Part shown: one piece after another, positions 12,383 to 22,953 of the stretch
Numbering within the stretch: the stretch's first letter is position 1
Layout of the letters: the number at the start of each line of letters is the position of its first letter
Assembly: GCA_026874595.1 (NCBI GenBank)
Contig: CM049309.1
Coordinates: 45,600,079-45,664,078, forward strand
Direction of reading: 5' to 3'
Source: Sipunculus nudus
Lineage: Eukaryota > Annelida > Sipuncula > Golfingiida > Sipunculidae
Length of the DNA stretch: 64,000 nt
Made by a program: the position numbers and the translations under genes
The notes under the pieces: model-generated
The model's input: the letters and a program-made list of their open reading frames with translations, nothing else
Told to the model about the DNA's origin: nothing
Database searches by the model: none

Positions 12383-15300
12383 TTGTCTCTAAAGCACTCT
12401 TTAAAAAAATTACAAAGTATAAGGCTTTTAAAAAATAAGGTATTTCCAGAATATGTCAGTTCTAACCCAGGTTTAGGTATAAAATATTTAATATTATATT
12501 CAGAAATTGAACCTAAGTCTATAATAAATTTTAATTATCAATTTATTGAATTCATTTTCAATATATAAATATTACTCTCTGAATAGCGGGGGGGTGACTA
12601 CATCCATATATACCTCCTCCCCCTGTATTGACGCCTGTATTAAATCCATATTAATTTCACAAAGATTATTTCATGATTTCAAGATTACATTATTTCAAGA
12701 TTACATACGGTAGATGATATATCTGTCTTTGGTAAGTATACACTATCTGTGATTACGTGCACCTCCTCAAGATTGTTTGTATCTTTAAAGTACGTAAACA
12801 AAACCTCAAAGTGAAGAAACGAAAGATGAATGCATACTTAATAGTTTCAAAAATCAAATTGTCGCCACTGTACGGATATCATTCACCATGTGCATCACGT
12901 TTTGTTTACAGGCTATGCCAGGGATTTACACTTCGTTCACATTTTGTTTACAGGCTCAGGATTTACACATGCTTCACATTTTGTTTACAGGCCCTCGATT
13001 TACACTGGGGAGTTTCCGCGGATATGCATGATGAGAAGAATGACCGGATATTACGTCACAAGGAAATCACCAATTGTAAAGCTCAGTCCCTAGGGCCTTC
13101 CTTTGTGGTAAGTTTTCAATATGGCTCTTCAAGACACCGCCTTTGATATTCAGAGCGTCTGTTATGTGTGTATATATATGTGTGTGTGTGTGTGTGTATG
13201 TGTATCTGTACGTGTGTATATGTTTGTGTGTGTGAATGTTTATATATGGGTATATGTATGTTATATGTATATATACATGTATATATGTATATGGACATTT
13301 TTCTTGTTGCATTTATTTATGTCGATTAGCTTTATCCCATTTAACATTATTGTTATAATACATCCGCATATATACAGATGGATAGAATGTATTGTGGCGT
13401 CACAAAAAAAAATGCTCACTGTGATAAGCTTGCGTTGTTTGACTTAATCTGGCAAATCAGCTTTATATTCATTCCCTTTATGATTTAACTTAACGCAGGC
13501 CGTATTGGGGCAGCGGTATGGTGAGCGCCCCCTGCCGGCGACGATAAGCGCGGCGGATTTCGAGGCTCTGAGGACTGCCCTGAGGAAACACCCAAACAGG
13601 GAGACACGTGACGCGGCCCTGCTGGATGTGTGGTACAAAAAGGATGATAACTGTGTACCACCTGCTTACAGACTGCAGAACCTCCCAAAAATCAATGAGG
13701 TACACAGATATATTCATTACTGTCCCGAAACCGACATAAACTACGTCCCAATTGTGTAATTATTTATTTAATAATGTGCAAATCGTTGTCTGGTGGTTGT
13801 TGATTGAACGAGGAAAATATTTATTTACCGGTAATACTTTTGCTCTTGGCACGCGGTTTTGTATTTAATGACAGTTGGGTTGGAAACTTACTCCTTAAAC
13901 ATTGGGTATATTGGGTATTGAAAAGGCTCGATTTGGGGTGGTTTGCTTCTTCTCATATTTAATTCTTACTGAAAACTATTGGGCTTGCTGTAACCAACTG
14001 TTGGTCACTCCTTGTTTTATTCAAGTAACATTTATTTCGTTCGTCAGGAGCAGAATAACAACCAAGAAGGCGACACCTGGTGTACGATAGAGAAAGCACT
14101 GAAGCGTCTGCTCAACAAGGGCTTCGATTACTGCATCTTGGAAGGCTTCCTTGAGGAGAAGAGCAGAGCACAGTACTTTTCGTCAGGTATCTCTTTTATA
14201 TATTTTTTAGACTTTGTATGGATTTGTTTTTCATCCAGTAGATGAGAAGCTGTCAAGGAAAATTAACTTATGGACTACTTCTGATTCTAAACCTGGAAGA
14301 ATATTGCATGCTAGAATATTAGCATTGATAAGTTCAATATGTCACTGGAAGACGTAAAGCAACAAAAATAAAAAATTGTTTATTCTGCATATTTTGATAT
14401 AGGTCATCTCTGCATGCTGCCCTCTTATGGCTATCTGTAAACAAATTGAAAAAGCACTAAAACGTACGGCAAAAAGCACTAGTACTAAAGAATACTATGC
14501 TTAAGCTTAAAATAAACAGCTATTAAACACATATGATTAGGAAAAGATGCTTTTCAAAATTTAATCTCCTTAAAACATTTATGTACAGTACTACTCGATG
14601 AATTCAGACATAAAATAAATATCTGAAATTATTTAGACATCAGACTGACAGGCATACAGACCTTTTGAAATCGAATCCCATGCTTGGACCAGTGACAACT
14701 ACATGTAACACTCTTCGTTTTGTATTTCTGCAGACTTAGACACGGAAATAAAATTGGGCATCTGGGACTCCTGGGATCCGGCCTCGAGCTGCCTTATCTT
14801 TCAACGAGAAATCATCGACTTAAAGAACTACCTAGATCATCCAAACATCAGCAACTTCATGGAAGTCAAATACAATGACATTGAGGAACGCATGGAGCCC
14901 GACTCAGAGTGCCAGGCACTCTTCACAACCTTGCATAATCAGTATGGCGCACATGCGCTACCAACAGACAATGTGCACAAGTTCACCGTATTATGGCGCC
15001 ACGATGAGGGCGTCCATCCCGTCTATCATAAAGACTACTTGGACTCCTTCGCAGAATCCGTGCATTCCTCTCTTCAAGACCTCATTGACCGCCAGGCTCA
15101 TACTTATGAGACTCGGTGCCTGCCAGCCGTGGCAGAGGAAGTGCAGAAGCACTGGCTCATGTGTAGATCACGTGCGGAAGAGTTCATCGGACGTAGCCAT
15201 CATCTCGAGGTGATCAAATCATACATCGTGAGCAATTCACAGACGATTCTGGTGCTTCACGGAGAGCCGGGCTCCGGAAAGACTTCCATTATGTCCAAAG

Positions 15301-18300
15301 CAGCATCCCAAGTATGTATACGTTTACACAAGAAGTCAACATGAATTGTAATACAATGTACCGGGGTATATTAATCCAGAGGATTGTAAGACGAAAGAGA
15401 GAACAAATATTAGGATATCAAACTTCCAAAATACGGTACCTGTAGCGGATGAGTCGACATCTTCCACCTGAGTGTACCCATCATATGTCATAAATAATGA
15501 CATTTTTATAAATCGTTTAATACTATTCTGTAAAAAGTAACTGGAAATTTAAAGGCAACATTTTTAGGCGTCCAAAATTTAATCCCCATGATTTGATAGA
15601 TTCTGAATCTTTCATTACAGAAAGTTAAGAAATTGCTAAACTGGCGGAATGCAACTACAATCGATTATTTAAACCAATCATGTGTTTTATGTTTTTAATT
15701 GTATTTCATTTTCACAGGTTGGAAATTGGGTGGAAGGTGATCTGACTACCGTCGTGAGGTTCATCGGCTCCACGGGTAGTAGCTTTGATGTCCGACAATT
15801 ACTAAAATACATCTGTATGCAGCTGCAGGTTGTGACTGGTCAAGAGAGGAGTAACATACCCAACAGCTTCAAAGAACTACAGACGTATTTCTTGGAGTTA
15901 CTTGACACCTTCCCTGAAAACAAAAATCTTGTGATATTTCTGGATTCGCTGCAAATGCTTGTTCCACAACACAACGCCCACTCGCTCACGTGGCTGCCCA
16001 AGAGTTTGCGAGAAAATGTTAAGCTTGTTGTGTCCACAGCATATGACCAAAATGGCGTGTTGGATCGACTCAGACAGGATGTTGTGCAGGATGAACAATA
16101 TTTTTTAGAAGTAGGTGCTATGTCTCTTGACGAATGCACTGAACTGTTACGAACATGGCTTAAAGCAGATAATCGAAAACTTACCGAAGTTCAGGAACAT
16201 GCTGTTCAAGGGGCTTTCCAGGTATGCGCTCTGCCTTTGTATGTAAAACTCCTCACTGAGGACGCCAAAACATGGAGCTCACATACAACCGTGTCACCTG
16301 TTATGTTACCAACAAATGTAAAAGACTACATAAACTCGTTTTTTGATCGCCTAGAATTGAAACATGGGCCGACACTAGTTGCTAAGGCACTTGCCTACAT
16401 CACTGCATCCACAACTGGCCTCAGTGACTGTGAGATGGAAGACCTGTTGTCTCTGGATGATGAAGTATTAGATGACATCTACAAACAGCAGCAACCCTCA
16501 TCCAGAAGAGTTCCACCGCTGCTTTGGATCCGACTAAAAGCGGACCTGGGTAACTTCCTGATGAAAAGAGAAAGTGAAGATATGATCGTGTCATTTTGGT
16601 ATCACCGCCAGTTTGTAGAGGTCGCAACGCAAAGATATCTGGTAGATGATGTCACAAGAAAAGGAGTGCATGCCCTTTTGGCGGATTACTATTTAGGAGC
16701 CTGGCATGGGAGAAAGAAACCGGTGACAAGGAGTTCATTGTCAGCACCAAGTAGCAGGAAGGAATCCCTTGTAGCAGACAGGTTTGTTGTTTCTCAACCC
16801 CTGACGTTTCCTGGGAATGGGTCAAACATTCGCTACAACAAGAGGAAGTACGAACAAGTGCCCCGACATCTGTACATGTCCGGACGGCTGGAGGAGCTTA
16901 ACCACAGGGTTCTGTTTAACTATGAGTGGATGTACAACAAAGTAAAAGCACTAACTTTAGATCATGTCTTAACCGATTTTATACTGAATCCGGGGGTTGA
17001 GGCTACTTTGGTTGAAAGAGCATTGCGCGATGCACTGCCTTTCATCAACAAGGACGTCAACACAATGGCCCCAGAAATCTCGGGAAGACTGTTGTCTTAT
17101 TATCACACACATCCGCTTATCAAAGGACTCATCCAACAGTGTGATACTTTGGGTCTGAAACATTGCGCTTTTGTCCCGGTTGTGCCATATCACAAAGTAC
17201 CAGGCAGCCCGTTAAAGCACACCCTGACATGCAAGGGAAAACCCAACCACTTCGCACTTGCTGGCGATGACGGTCGCTTTATCTATGCAAAGCAAAATGA
17301 AAGTATTTTACTGCAGAAATTCGACTTGGCTACAGGTGAACGGTTGGCCGATATAACAGTGACCCACGGCGAGCTTCATATATCTCCTTCAGGACGGTAC
17401 GTTGTCCTGGTGGATAATATGCGGGAAAAGGCTGTGAAAGTACACAAAACAGAGTCCGGATCGTTCATCGGACAGTTGATTCCAGCGAATCATATTAACG
17501 TTGAAGAAAAGCCAAAAGCTCCGTGGAAATTGACTGATATTAGTGTGTCTGATTATTTCATGTGCGTTCTAGCCACAGCTGAGGAGAGCTATCTTTGCAT
17601 AGCTGCAATTGACACGTGCCAAATACTTTCGGTGATTGACCTGAGGAGTCGTGGAAGGGTTTGCAAAATTACTCCAGATTCATCAATGGTCTTTTGCAAT
17701 ACGAAGGAGAGCTTAGTAGGTTTCAGTCTTCTAGAATTCGACCAGGTTTCACAAACAGAACTGGAAAACCGACCTTCTAAGTTGATATTTACCAATGATT
17801 CCAGCCATGGTTACATGGTCAATGAAACCGAGAATAAACTGTATGTACTTCACCTCCGACAGGGAGGGGTAGACTTTATCTATAAAGTGAACCTCAGTGA
17901 ATATTTCAAAGAAGATCACATACAAGACTTGATGCTTTCAAACAACCAGTCCATGTTGCTAGTTGCTGGTGAACACAATCTGCTCATATACAATACCGTC
18001 ACGGAATCGGTCCTGTCCCATATTGAGAGGCCATCAGATATACCAAAAGAGTTCAAACTACCAAAGGCCCATCCTGTTACCATTGTATTTACTCAGGCAC
18101 AGTTTTCTCCAGATGACAAGTTCATCATAGCAAGTATCTTCAGAAATGTATACATCTGGCAGGTGGATAGCGGGCGCCTTCTCACAACTCTCCAAGCTCC
18201 AGTGGGAATAATCAAACACCTGATGATTCCAAAGGACCGAGGACAGATCATCACGCATCTTGACAACTCTTCTGAGTTACATATTTGGAGTCTTGGAGAT

Positions 18301-19698
18301 GCCATCAGCCACGTCGGCTCACTTGACAGACTGACATCTTCTGTGCGAGCTATTGAGTGCACCTCTGATGACCAGACGGCGTATGTCATGTGTGATTCAA
18401 GCGATGAAGTAGGAGTGCTGGATATGTATAGTGGAAAGCTGATCGATCTCCTCACACACCAAAATGAAGTGCTCAGCCTGTGCGTATCCCACAGTGGGCG
18501 CCTTGTATTAGTTGCCACAAAACCATCAAGACCAAATACGGCAAATAAAATATGGTCAATGGACGAGAGAAAGATGCTGTATGAATTTGGTGATGTTCCA
18601 GCTTACACAGTGGCTATGACGACAGAAGATAAGATTATATGCGTGTACCAACAGAAGCAGATGTTCATGGCTCCCTATGAGCTGATGATCTTTGAACTTA
18701 ATGGAACTGAACTTGTCGATTACAGATGGCCACAGACAATACCGTACGTGTTAGCACCACCGTTTCTGACTCCAGAGGATAAATGGCTGGTCGTTCTGAC
18801 AGCGGACGGTTATGACGAGAAGCATGCGAGTCACACTAATCCCACGATATGTGCCATCTCAATGCAAGATGGTTTATCTTGTACTCGTTTCCAGCTGGGT
18901 CAGTTGGTGGATGATGTGGTAATCAGACGTATCCTTCATGTACGACCCTACTCTAACAACCCATACACAGTCATTGCTATCTTCACCACAGAGCCAGACT
19001 GCTTTACAAATGGGCTGAAGCGGCAGTATGACCACTGCTATGGATTCCTGATCCTTGATATATGTAGTGGTATTCTGTGCCAGGTCATCAAGGACTTCCT
19101 GGCACCGGCTACACCAATCAGTCAAATTTTGTTCAATGGAGATGCCAGCATATGTTTAGACCACCAGTCCAACATGTTTGACATGTCCACAGGGTATTTC
19201 GTCAAACAGATCCAAGATGAAGATTCCCATCCAAGACAGCTAGCTCTTGATGGCAAAGTAGCTTTGTACTACAAGGGCCAAGATATCTATGCCGTGAGGT
19301 TGTCAGACTGCAGTGTCCTTGGATCCTGCGACGTCCATGGGGACATTTCCTGCATCAAAGTTTGCAATGACGATCGCACAGTTATTATCGGGTGCAAAGA
19401 TGGATCATTTTTGTCTTATATACTGATAGATGAGGAACCTGACAATGCACGCGAGATTCTCAGGTCTGTGCCGAGTCGACGTAGTGAGTCTGATATTCTG
19501 AGCCAAAGCACAAGATCGTGGGATAGAGAAGATCTGACGGGTCGTCGCCAGCCGCTTTCTCGTCCAGCTTCCGCAATGAATATGATTCCAAGTGACAAGC
19601 AGCTACTACGTGGTGTCAAACCTCTGCCAAAGCTCAGACCAACATCGGACACAATCTTATATGTGAACTCTCGCTCAAAAACCTGCGTGGTCATGTAG
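5718..19698 (+). CDS. NWD2-like: NACHT and WD-repeat domain protein, NWD2-like (7 coding exons, 1738 aa)
   Basis: Cytoplasmic STAND-class NTPase. The NACHT domain is expected to bind ATP and drive oligomerisation, with WD-repeat propellers sensing partners. Human NWD2 is about 1740 residues, close to the 1738 codons here. Coding exons: 5718-5829, 7035-7123, 12991-13107, 13499-13699, 14048-14186, 14734-15311, 15718-19698. All introns are GT-AG and phases join cleanly (1,0,0,1,0,0). Residues about 25-135 form the DUF4062/TIR-like N-terminal domain (RVYVASAVTDT, EYCRNKYGLEFQ, LDLHWGV). Walker A is GEPGSGKTS at 396-404 and Walker B LVIFLD at 483-488. A winged-helix region follows, then degenerate WD repeats from about 920 to 1650 (for example YIWQVDSGRLL near 1223). 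The tail is basic and Ser-rich, ending in CVVM. The start ATG is preceded directly by an in-frame TAG. NWD1 is the main alternative name. Function in this animal is unknown. Confidence 0.92.
5830..7034 (+). other. NWD2-like intron 1
   Basis: GT-AG intron, phase 1. It contains TTATTATT-type low-complexity stretches around 6095-6270 and nothing else recognised. The acceptor is a long T run followed by CATATGCACAG. Confidence 0.75.
7035..7123 (+). CDS. NWD2-like: NWD2-like exon 2 (codons 38-67)
   Basis: It encodes TIQERSVLVERVYPRLREYC followed by RNKYGLEFQ, matching the human NWD2 segment around VYPKLREFC and YGLEFQ. The acceptor is CACAG at 7030-7034 and the donor CAG|GTAAGA at 7124. The last 42 bases of this exon plus 8 intron bases are repeated downstream as a 50-bp minisatellite. 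Confidence 0.88.
7082..7431 (+). repeat. 50-bp minisatellite copied from an exon-intron junction
   Basis: Seven units with exact 50-bp spacing. The first unit is the true 3' end of NWD2-like exon 2 plus the first 8 intron bases (GTAAGAAT). Potential donors fall at 7124, 7174, 7224, 7274 (GTTAGA), 7324 (GTAAAA), 7374 (lost, AT) and 7424. Later units are progressively more diverged. Use of a downstream donor would bring in in-frame stops or shift the frame. Confidence 0.93.
9266..9350. repeat. (AT)n-(GA)n microsatellite
   Basis: Pure AT run to 9338, then a short GA run. Confidence 0.95.
10985..11095. other. GC-rich patch with GGCGGCG repeats
   Basis: Island in AT-rich intron with three GGCGGC/GGCGCC-type motifs and two copies of TCGGCTSG. 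Weakly similar sequence occurs at 10590-10650 (GGCGGCTGACTT, AAGCCGAG). Its nature is unknown; it may be a small degraded element. Confidence 0.3.
11162..11231. repeat. (AT)n microsatellite
   Basis: AT run, slightly interrupted at its 3' end. Confidence 0.95.
12325..12380. repeat. (AT)n microsatellite
   Basis: Pure AT run. Confidence 0.95.
12450..12645 (-). repeat. Poly-G-headed interspersed repeat, copy 3
   Basis: Same family and orientation as 4468-4635. It shares TTCTAACCCAGGTTTAG, the AATATATAAATATTACTCTCT stretch, and the end CTGTATTGACGCC. Here the homopolymer is broken into a short G run and a short C run. Confidence 0.55.
12901..13003 (+). repeat. Triplicated splice-acceptor segment
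   Basis: Three tandem units, each TTTGTTTACAG followed within 12 bases by GATTTACAC, have acceptors ending at 12911, 12953 and 12990. Only the third continues into the conserved LDLHWGV coding sequence. The upstream two would add 79 or 37 bases, both shifting the frame. Confidence 0.85.
12991..13107 (+). CDS. NWD2-like: NWD2-like exon 3 (codons 68-106)
   Basis: 39 codons, phase 0 at both ends. It encodes ALDLHWGVSAD and ends SLGPSFV, matching IDLYWGVEED and SAGPCFV in human NWD2. The donor is GTG|GTAAGT at 13108. Confidence 0.9.
13163..13292. repeat. TG/TA-rich microsatellite
   Basis: Mixed (TG)n and (TA)n low-complexity run within intron 3. It creates long open frames on both strands that are not genes. 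Confidence 0.9.
13499..13699 (+). CDS. NWD2-like: NWD2-like exon 4 (codons 107-173)
   Basis: 67 codons, phase 0 at both ends. It begins AVLGQRYGERPLP, matching LLGEKYGNIRIP of NWD2, and contains VWYKKDDNCVPPAYRL, matching EWYCRDENSVPAAYYL. The donor is GAG|GTACAC at 13700. Confidence 0.9.
14048..14186 (+). CDS. NWD2-like: NWD2-like exon 5 (codons 174-219 plus one base)
   Basis: Acceptor CGTCAG at 14042-14047, donor GTATCT at 14187, phase 1 at the 3' end. It encodes a charged helical segment (TWCTIEKALKRLL, LEGFLEEKSRAQYF) linking the N-terminal domain to the NACHT-proximal region. Confidence 0.85.
14734..15311 (+). CDS. NWD2-like: NWD2-like exon 6 (codons 220-412), Walker A
   Basis: Acceptor TTTCTGCAG. 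The first two bases complete codon 220 (Asp). It encodes the linker (GIWDSWDPASSCLIFQREI) and ends in the P-loop GEPGSGKTSIMSKAASQ. The donor is CAA|GTATGT at 15312. The exon boundary falls just after the Walker A helix. Confidence 0.92.
15718..19698 (+). CDS. NWD2-like: NWD2-like exon 7 (codons 413-1738): NACHT remainder and WD repeats
   Basis: Acceptor TTTTCACAG at 15709-15717, then GTT GGA AAT. A single 3.98-kb exon carries the rest of the NACHT domain, the winged-helix region and all the WD repeats, as in vertebrate NWD2, whose last exon is also very large. The methionine 36 bases upstream of the acceptor is intronic and is not a start. It ends CVVM-TAG. Confidence 0.95.
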   Translation, partial: VGNWVEGDLTTVVRFIGSTGSSFDVRQLLKYICMQLQVVTGQERSNIPNSFKELQTYFLELLDTFPENKNLVIFLDSLQMLVPQHNAHSLTWLPKSLRENVKLVVSTAYDQNGVLDRLRQDVVQDEQYFLEVGAMSLDECTELLRTWLKADNRKLTEVQEHAVQGAFQVCALPLYVKLLTEDAKTWSSHTTVSPVMLPTNVKDYINSFFDRLELKHGPTLVAKALAYITASTTGLSDCEMEDLLSLDDEVLDDIYKQQQPSSRRVPPLLWIRLKADLGNFLMKRESEDMIVSFWYHRQFVEVATQRYLVDDVTRKGVHALLADYYLGAWHGRKKPVTRSSLSAPSSRKESLVADRFVVSQPLTFPGNGSNIRYNKRKYEQVPRHLYMSGRLEELNHRVLFNYEWMYNKVKALTLDHVLTDFILNPGVEATLVERALRDALPFINKDVNTMAPEISGRLLSYYHTHPLIKGLIQQCDTLGLKHCAFVPVVPYHKVPGSPLKHTLTCKGKPNHFALAGDDGRFIYAKQNESILLQKFDLATGERLADITVTHGELHISPSGRYVVLVDNMREKAVKVHKTESGSFIGQLIPANHINVEEKPKAPWKLTDISVSDYFMCVLATAEESYLCIAAIDTCQILSVIDLRSRGRVCKITPDSSMVFCNTKESLVGFSLLEFDQVSQTELENRPSKLIFTNDSSHGYMVNETENKLYVLHLRQGGVDFIYKVNLSEYFKEDHIQDLMLSNNQSMLLVAGEHNLLIYNTVTESVLSHIERPSDIPKEFKLPKAHPVTIVFTQAQFSPDDKFIIASIFRNVYIWQVDSGRLLTTLQAPVGIIKHLMIPKDRGQIITHLDNSSELHIWSLGDAISHVGSLDRLTSSVRAIECTSDDQTAYVMCDSSDEVGVLDMYSGKLIDLLTHQNEVLSLCVSHSGRLVLVATKPSRPNTANKIWSMDERKMLYEFGDVPAYTVAMTTEDKIICVYQQKQMFMAPYELMIFELNGTELVDYRWPQTIPYVLAPPFLTPEDKWLVVLTADGYDEKHASHTNPTICAISMQDGLSCTRFQLGQLVDDVVIRRILHVRPYSNNPYTVIAIFTTEPDCFTNGLKRQYDHCYGFLILDICSGILCQVIKDFLAPATPISQILFNGDASICLDHQSNMFDMSTGYFVKQIQDEDSHPRQLALDGKVALYYKGQDIYAVRLSDCSVLGSCDVHGDISCIKVCNDDRTVIIGCKDGSFLSYILIDEEPDNAREILRSVPSRRSESDILSQSTRSWDREDLTGRRQPLSRPASAMNMIPSDKQLLRGVKPLPKLRPTSDTILYVNSRSKTCVVM

Positions 19699-20548
19699 AA
19701 TATGAGGGGCCATATCCTTTGTTTAAAGTAACTAACCGTCAACAATTAAATACGCCCGCTCAAAGATTTATGTTAATAACCACAGATAAATACTAATAAA
19801 TTTGATATCATTTGGTCAGGTCATATGTTTGGGCCAATTGATAATGAAACTATAAAAATACCAATTAAACATGTATTTAACTGTCACCAAACATAAGAAA
19901 ACTTAGTCTGTTTGATACCTACTGTTTCCTTTGATTTTTCCCAGGTTAAAATGTTTTGTTTGTATTTTCATGTTTATCCTTTTGATTTCACAAATGATAT
20001 TATCCTTTTCAGATCTGGGTAACTGAACATGCATATCTAAACTACTCGTAAAGAACCGTTCAGCATAGTTTATTAACTGCATATGTTATGTTTAACAGAC
20101 AAATTATCTGTGATACTTGATGTGATATTAATAAGTAAATTGTCTTTGTAATGTACCACGTGAGATAACTATGAGAAATGAAATGTGGAACTTTGATGTG
20201 TCATATCACACAATATCTTGTTATTCCATCCCATAATTGTATATGAGAAATGCATATTTTTATACCTTGCATGATTTCTGTGATATAAACTATTATATAC
20301 AAATTGTTCTATTTGTTTTGTTTGTTATCGTAATTGTTGAATTGTGTGCAATTAATAGTTGTTTATTGTTTGAAGATATGATAAATAGTTTGCGCTCAAG
20401 CAATCCCTGCAAAGTTTGACCAAGTAATTAAGAGTTGATTTTCTTTTATTGTGGCAAGGTTAAGCAGATATGGGCGTGTATTATGACAAAAAAATGCATG
20501 TGTGTAGATGTGTGTTCATCCGTGTGACGGCGAGTTATAAATCTAATA
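19699..20548 (+). other. Probable 3' UTR of the NWD2-like gene
   Basis: AT-rich non-coding sequence after the TAG stop. AATAAA signals occur at 19795-19800 and again near 20541-20547. Which one is used cannot be told from sequence. Confidence 0.5.
19795..19800 (+). terminator. Candidate polyadenylation signal AATAAA
   Basis: The first canonical AATAAA downstream of the NWD2-like stop codon, about 97 bases past it. In AT-rich DNA this hexamer is common by chance. Confidence 0.35.
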
Positions 20549-20569
20549 AAGACAGTTTTAAGATATTTG

Positions 20570-21090
20570 AACCAACTGCATCCAATTTGCCCTTCCTTAA
20601 AAGATGAACCAAATTGAACTTCCTATAGTTTAAGCATTGATGGGACCAGTGACTCAAGCTGATCAGGTTCAGTACCTTTCCCGCCAGATGGCAGCATAAT
20701 TGATCAACAACAAATGAACTCGGAACTTCCAAAGAGTAAATCTTTTGTAAAATGTTATTCTCTCCTTCTTTGAGCATTGAAGGGAGCAGTGGCTTTAGCG
20801 GATCATGTTCAGTACATTCCCTTCAGATGGTAGTCTAATTGATCAACAACAAATGAACTAGGAACATGTACAAAATATATCATTTGTGATGATAGTCTTT
20901 CCTAGTTTGAGCATTGAATGGAGCAGTGGCTTTACATTCTCCTCACGCGACATCTCATTGTCTCAATAGACCTTGATCCTGTACGGAAGTTGATGGCTTT
21001 AGCGGAACAGGTTCAGTACATTCCCGCCAGAGGGCAGCATAATTTATTAAAAAATCATATGAACTCGGAACGTGCACACAATCTATCACC
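20570..21090. repeat. About 140-bp degenerate tandem repeat, 3-4 copies
   Basis: Units begin TTTRAGCATTGAWGGGASCAG at about 20629, 20770 and 20906. They share GGTTCAGTACMTTCCC and AATTGATCAACAACAAATGAAC. The third unit is split by an unrelated segment and a further partial unit follows near 20988. Confidence 0.7.
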
Positions 21091-21338
21091 AGCTGCAAAC
21101 ATTTGTTTAGAGAAAATTTTGACATCCCATATTTAGCACTGTTTTCAAGGTTCATGCAAATTCTCTTTTTACAGTTATAAAGTTTTTTCAATATAAACAA
21201 GTATAACTTAATATTTACGATGCAAAAGCAAGCGTTTATGTATTTAAATCGCAAAAGTGAAAATCTTTGCTTGATTTGTCTTGTAATTTCATGCTTTTTT
21301 AAGCTTGCTTGGGGTAATAAGAAATTTCAGTAAATTGT

Positions 21339-21427
<89 letters not shown>

Positions 21428-22942
21428 CTCTGTCCTATTCTGTTATTAGATAGAATTCATATATGGACCGCCGTAATTAGAACATACTGACAGTGGTAAT
21501 CCGAAAAAAATTAGGAAAGCATATAATTGTAATATGAATATTATATATTGTAATATGAATACTAAGGTACGTTTCTTATTCTGCGGGGTATTTTGTATAC
21601 ACAAATAATCGCAAAAAAACTAGGCGTTTATATCATTCTGTTGGTCATCAAGGGCGACACTCGGCATGTTAAACAAGAGAACGTGAAACTGTGTGCACGA
21701 CTTCATGTAATCATCAGTGCCAGAAAGCCGACCTGGCTGCAAAAATGGTTTATTGTTGAAATTCATGTAATACCTCTTTTGAGACGACAGGTGTTGCATT
21801 TTTGCCACTTTTTAGGAAGACCCAAAAATATTAATCATTAAAGCAAATATTATTTCACGTTCAGATTTCACAGTTTCGCTTCGTTGTTTCCTTATATTGT
21901 TCGAGCAGAATAAAGTTTGTTATTAGATTAGATATTTTTTTACAACACTTGCTTCCCTGTGTTGCTAAATCTTATCACTGCCATATTGGATTTCAGTTAC
22001 CTAGTTATTCGTTTTAGAAAATCTATATTAATCTCTTACACTGTGTCCGTTTTAAGATGGAATGCAGCTCTATTACTTTTGAGGTGTAGCGATATCTCTC
22101 CTTAACAGTCTGGGAAACTAGAAGCAGTTATTACATTCTCCTAGAAGGTCATGATTCCACCCTTGTCTGTTTGTTGTTTTGTTCGCAGAATTGCAAGTAA
22201 CCACAATCACACGATTTTTTAATATAAATTTTATTTACTCAAAAAGGTACAGGCACATAAACATTAGTAAAATTTATAATAAAAAAATGTATCACTTTCT
22301 AATTATTCACACTTGCGATAGAATCAAATCAGGACCCGAAAATATGTATATCTGGAACATATTAAGTATAATCTTACATAACAGGGCTTGATGCCCAACT
22401 GTAAGATTTATCCGATGACAGAAAAATCCAAACACTTTTCTACTGAAAAAAAAAATCATTACTTCATGTAATTAATTAAAGGGACCGAATCACCTATCTG
22501 ACCTTTATAAACAAAAGGTAATCCCTAGGACCTTTCATAAAAATAGGCTAGAAACTTGGAAATCGCCGCACACGGACTGCTCGTTTTGTTTATATGAATG
22601 TGTTTATAATATGTAGGGGCCCGCCAAAATAATCAAAACGAATTCAACAAGAACATCTGGCAGCAAGTCATATAAGCCAGAGCTTTGTAAAAGGCGGTTT
22701 GCAACAAATGACAATTCTACCTCCGCATGCAACTTACCACCTACGGTCACATGTTTTTCCTGTATATCAACATTGCTGTGTTTACAAACTTCTTGTTAAT
22801 TAACAAGTACACACATCCTTCACGAAGACCTTATAAGGACTTTTCACAACCAACATTACCAGTAGATATTTAATATATACACAGAGGAAGCCAGAAATCA
22901 CATAAATTCTTTTCAAAAGTTAGGTGATTGGGCAACTTTAAG
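21091..22942. other. Intergenic DNA
   Basis: No gene recognised. It contains an (AT)n run (21343-21423). Open frames are short and AT-rich without a recognisable domain. Confidence 0.55.
21343..21423. repeat. (AT)n microsatellite
   Basis: Long pure AT run. Confidence 0.95.
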
Positions 22943-22953
22943 TTTAACAAGTC

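Larger units (their letters stand above)
7432..12900 (+). other. NWD2-like intron 2, body
   Basis: The remainder of a 5.87-kb phase-0 intron (7124-12990). It holds AT-rich microsatellites at 9266-9350, 11162-11231 and 12325-12380, a poly-C run near 9807, a GC-rich patch at 10985-11095 and a repeat copy at 12450-12645. An open frame at 10173-10421 has no recognisable domain. Confidence 0.7.

Noticed and set aside
12757-13146. 129-codon open frame as an independent gene
   Set aside because: Only its 12991-13107 part is real, as NWD2-like exon 3. The upstream part is the triplicated acceptor region read through, and the end runs into intron 3.
13067-13447. Overlapping open frames rich in His/Thr/Tyr or Cys/Val around 13150-13300
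   Set aside because: Produced by the TG/TA microsatellite read in different frames.
15682-15717. Met at 15682 as the start of a 1338-aa protein
   Set aside because: The first 12 codons include the polypyrimidine tract and AG acceptor. Starting there would cut off the P-loop encoded in exon 6.
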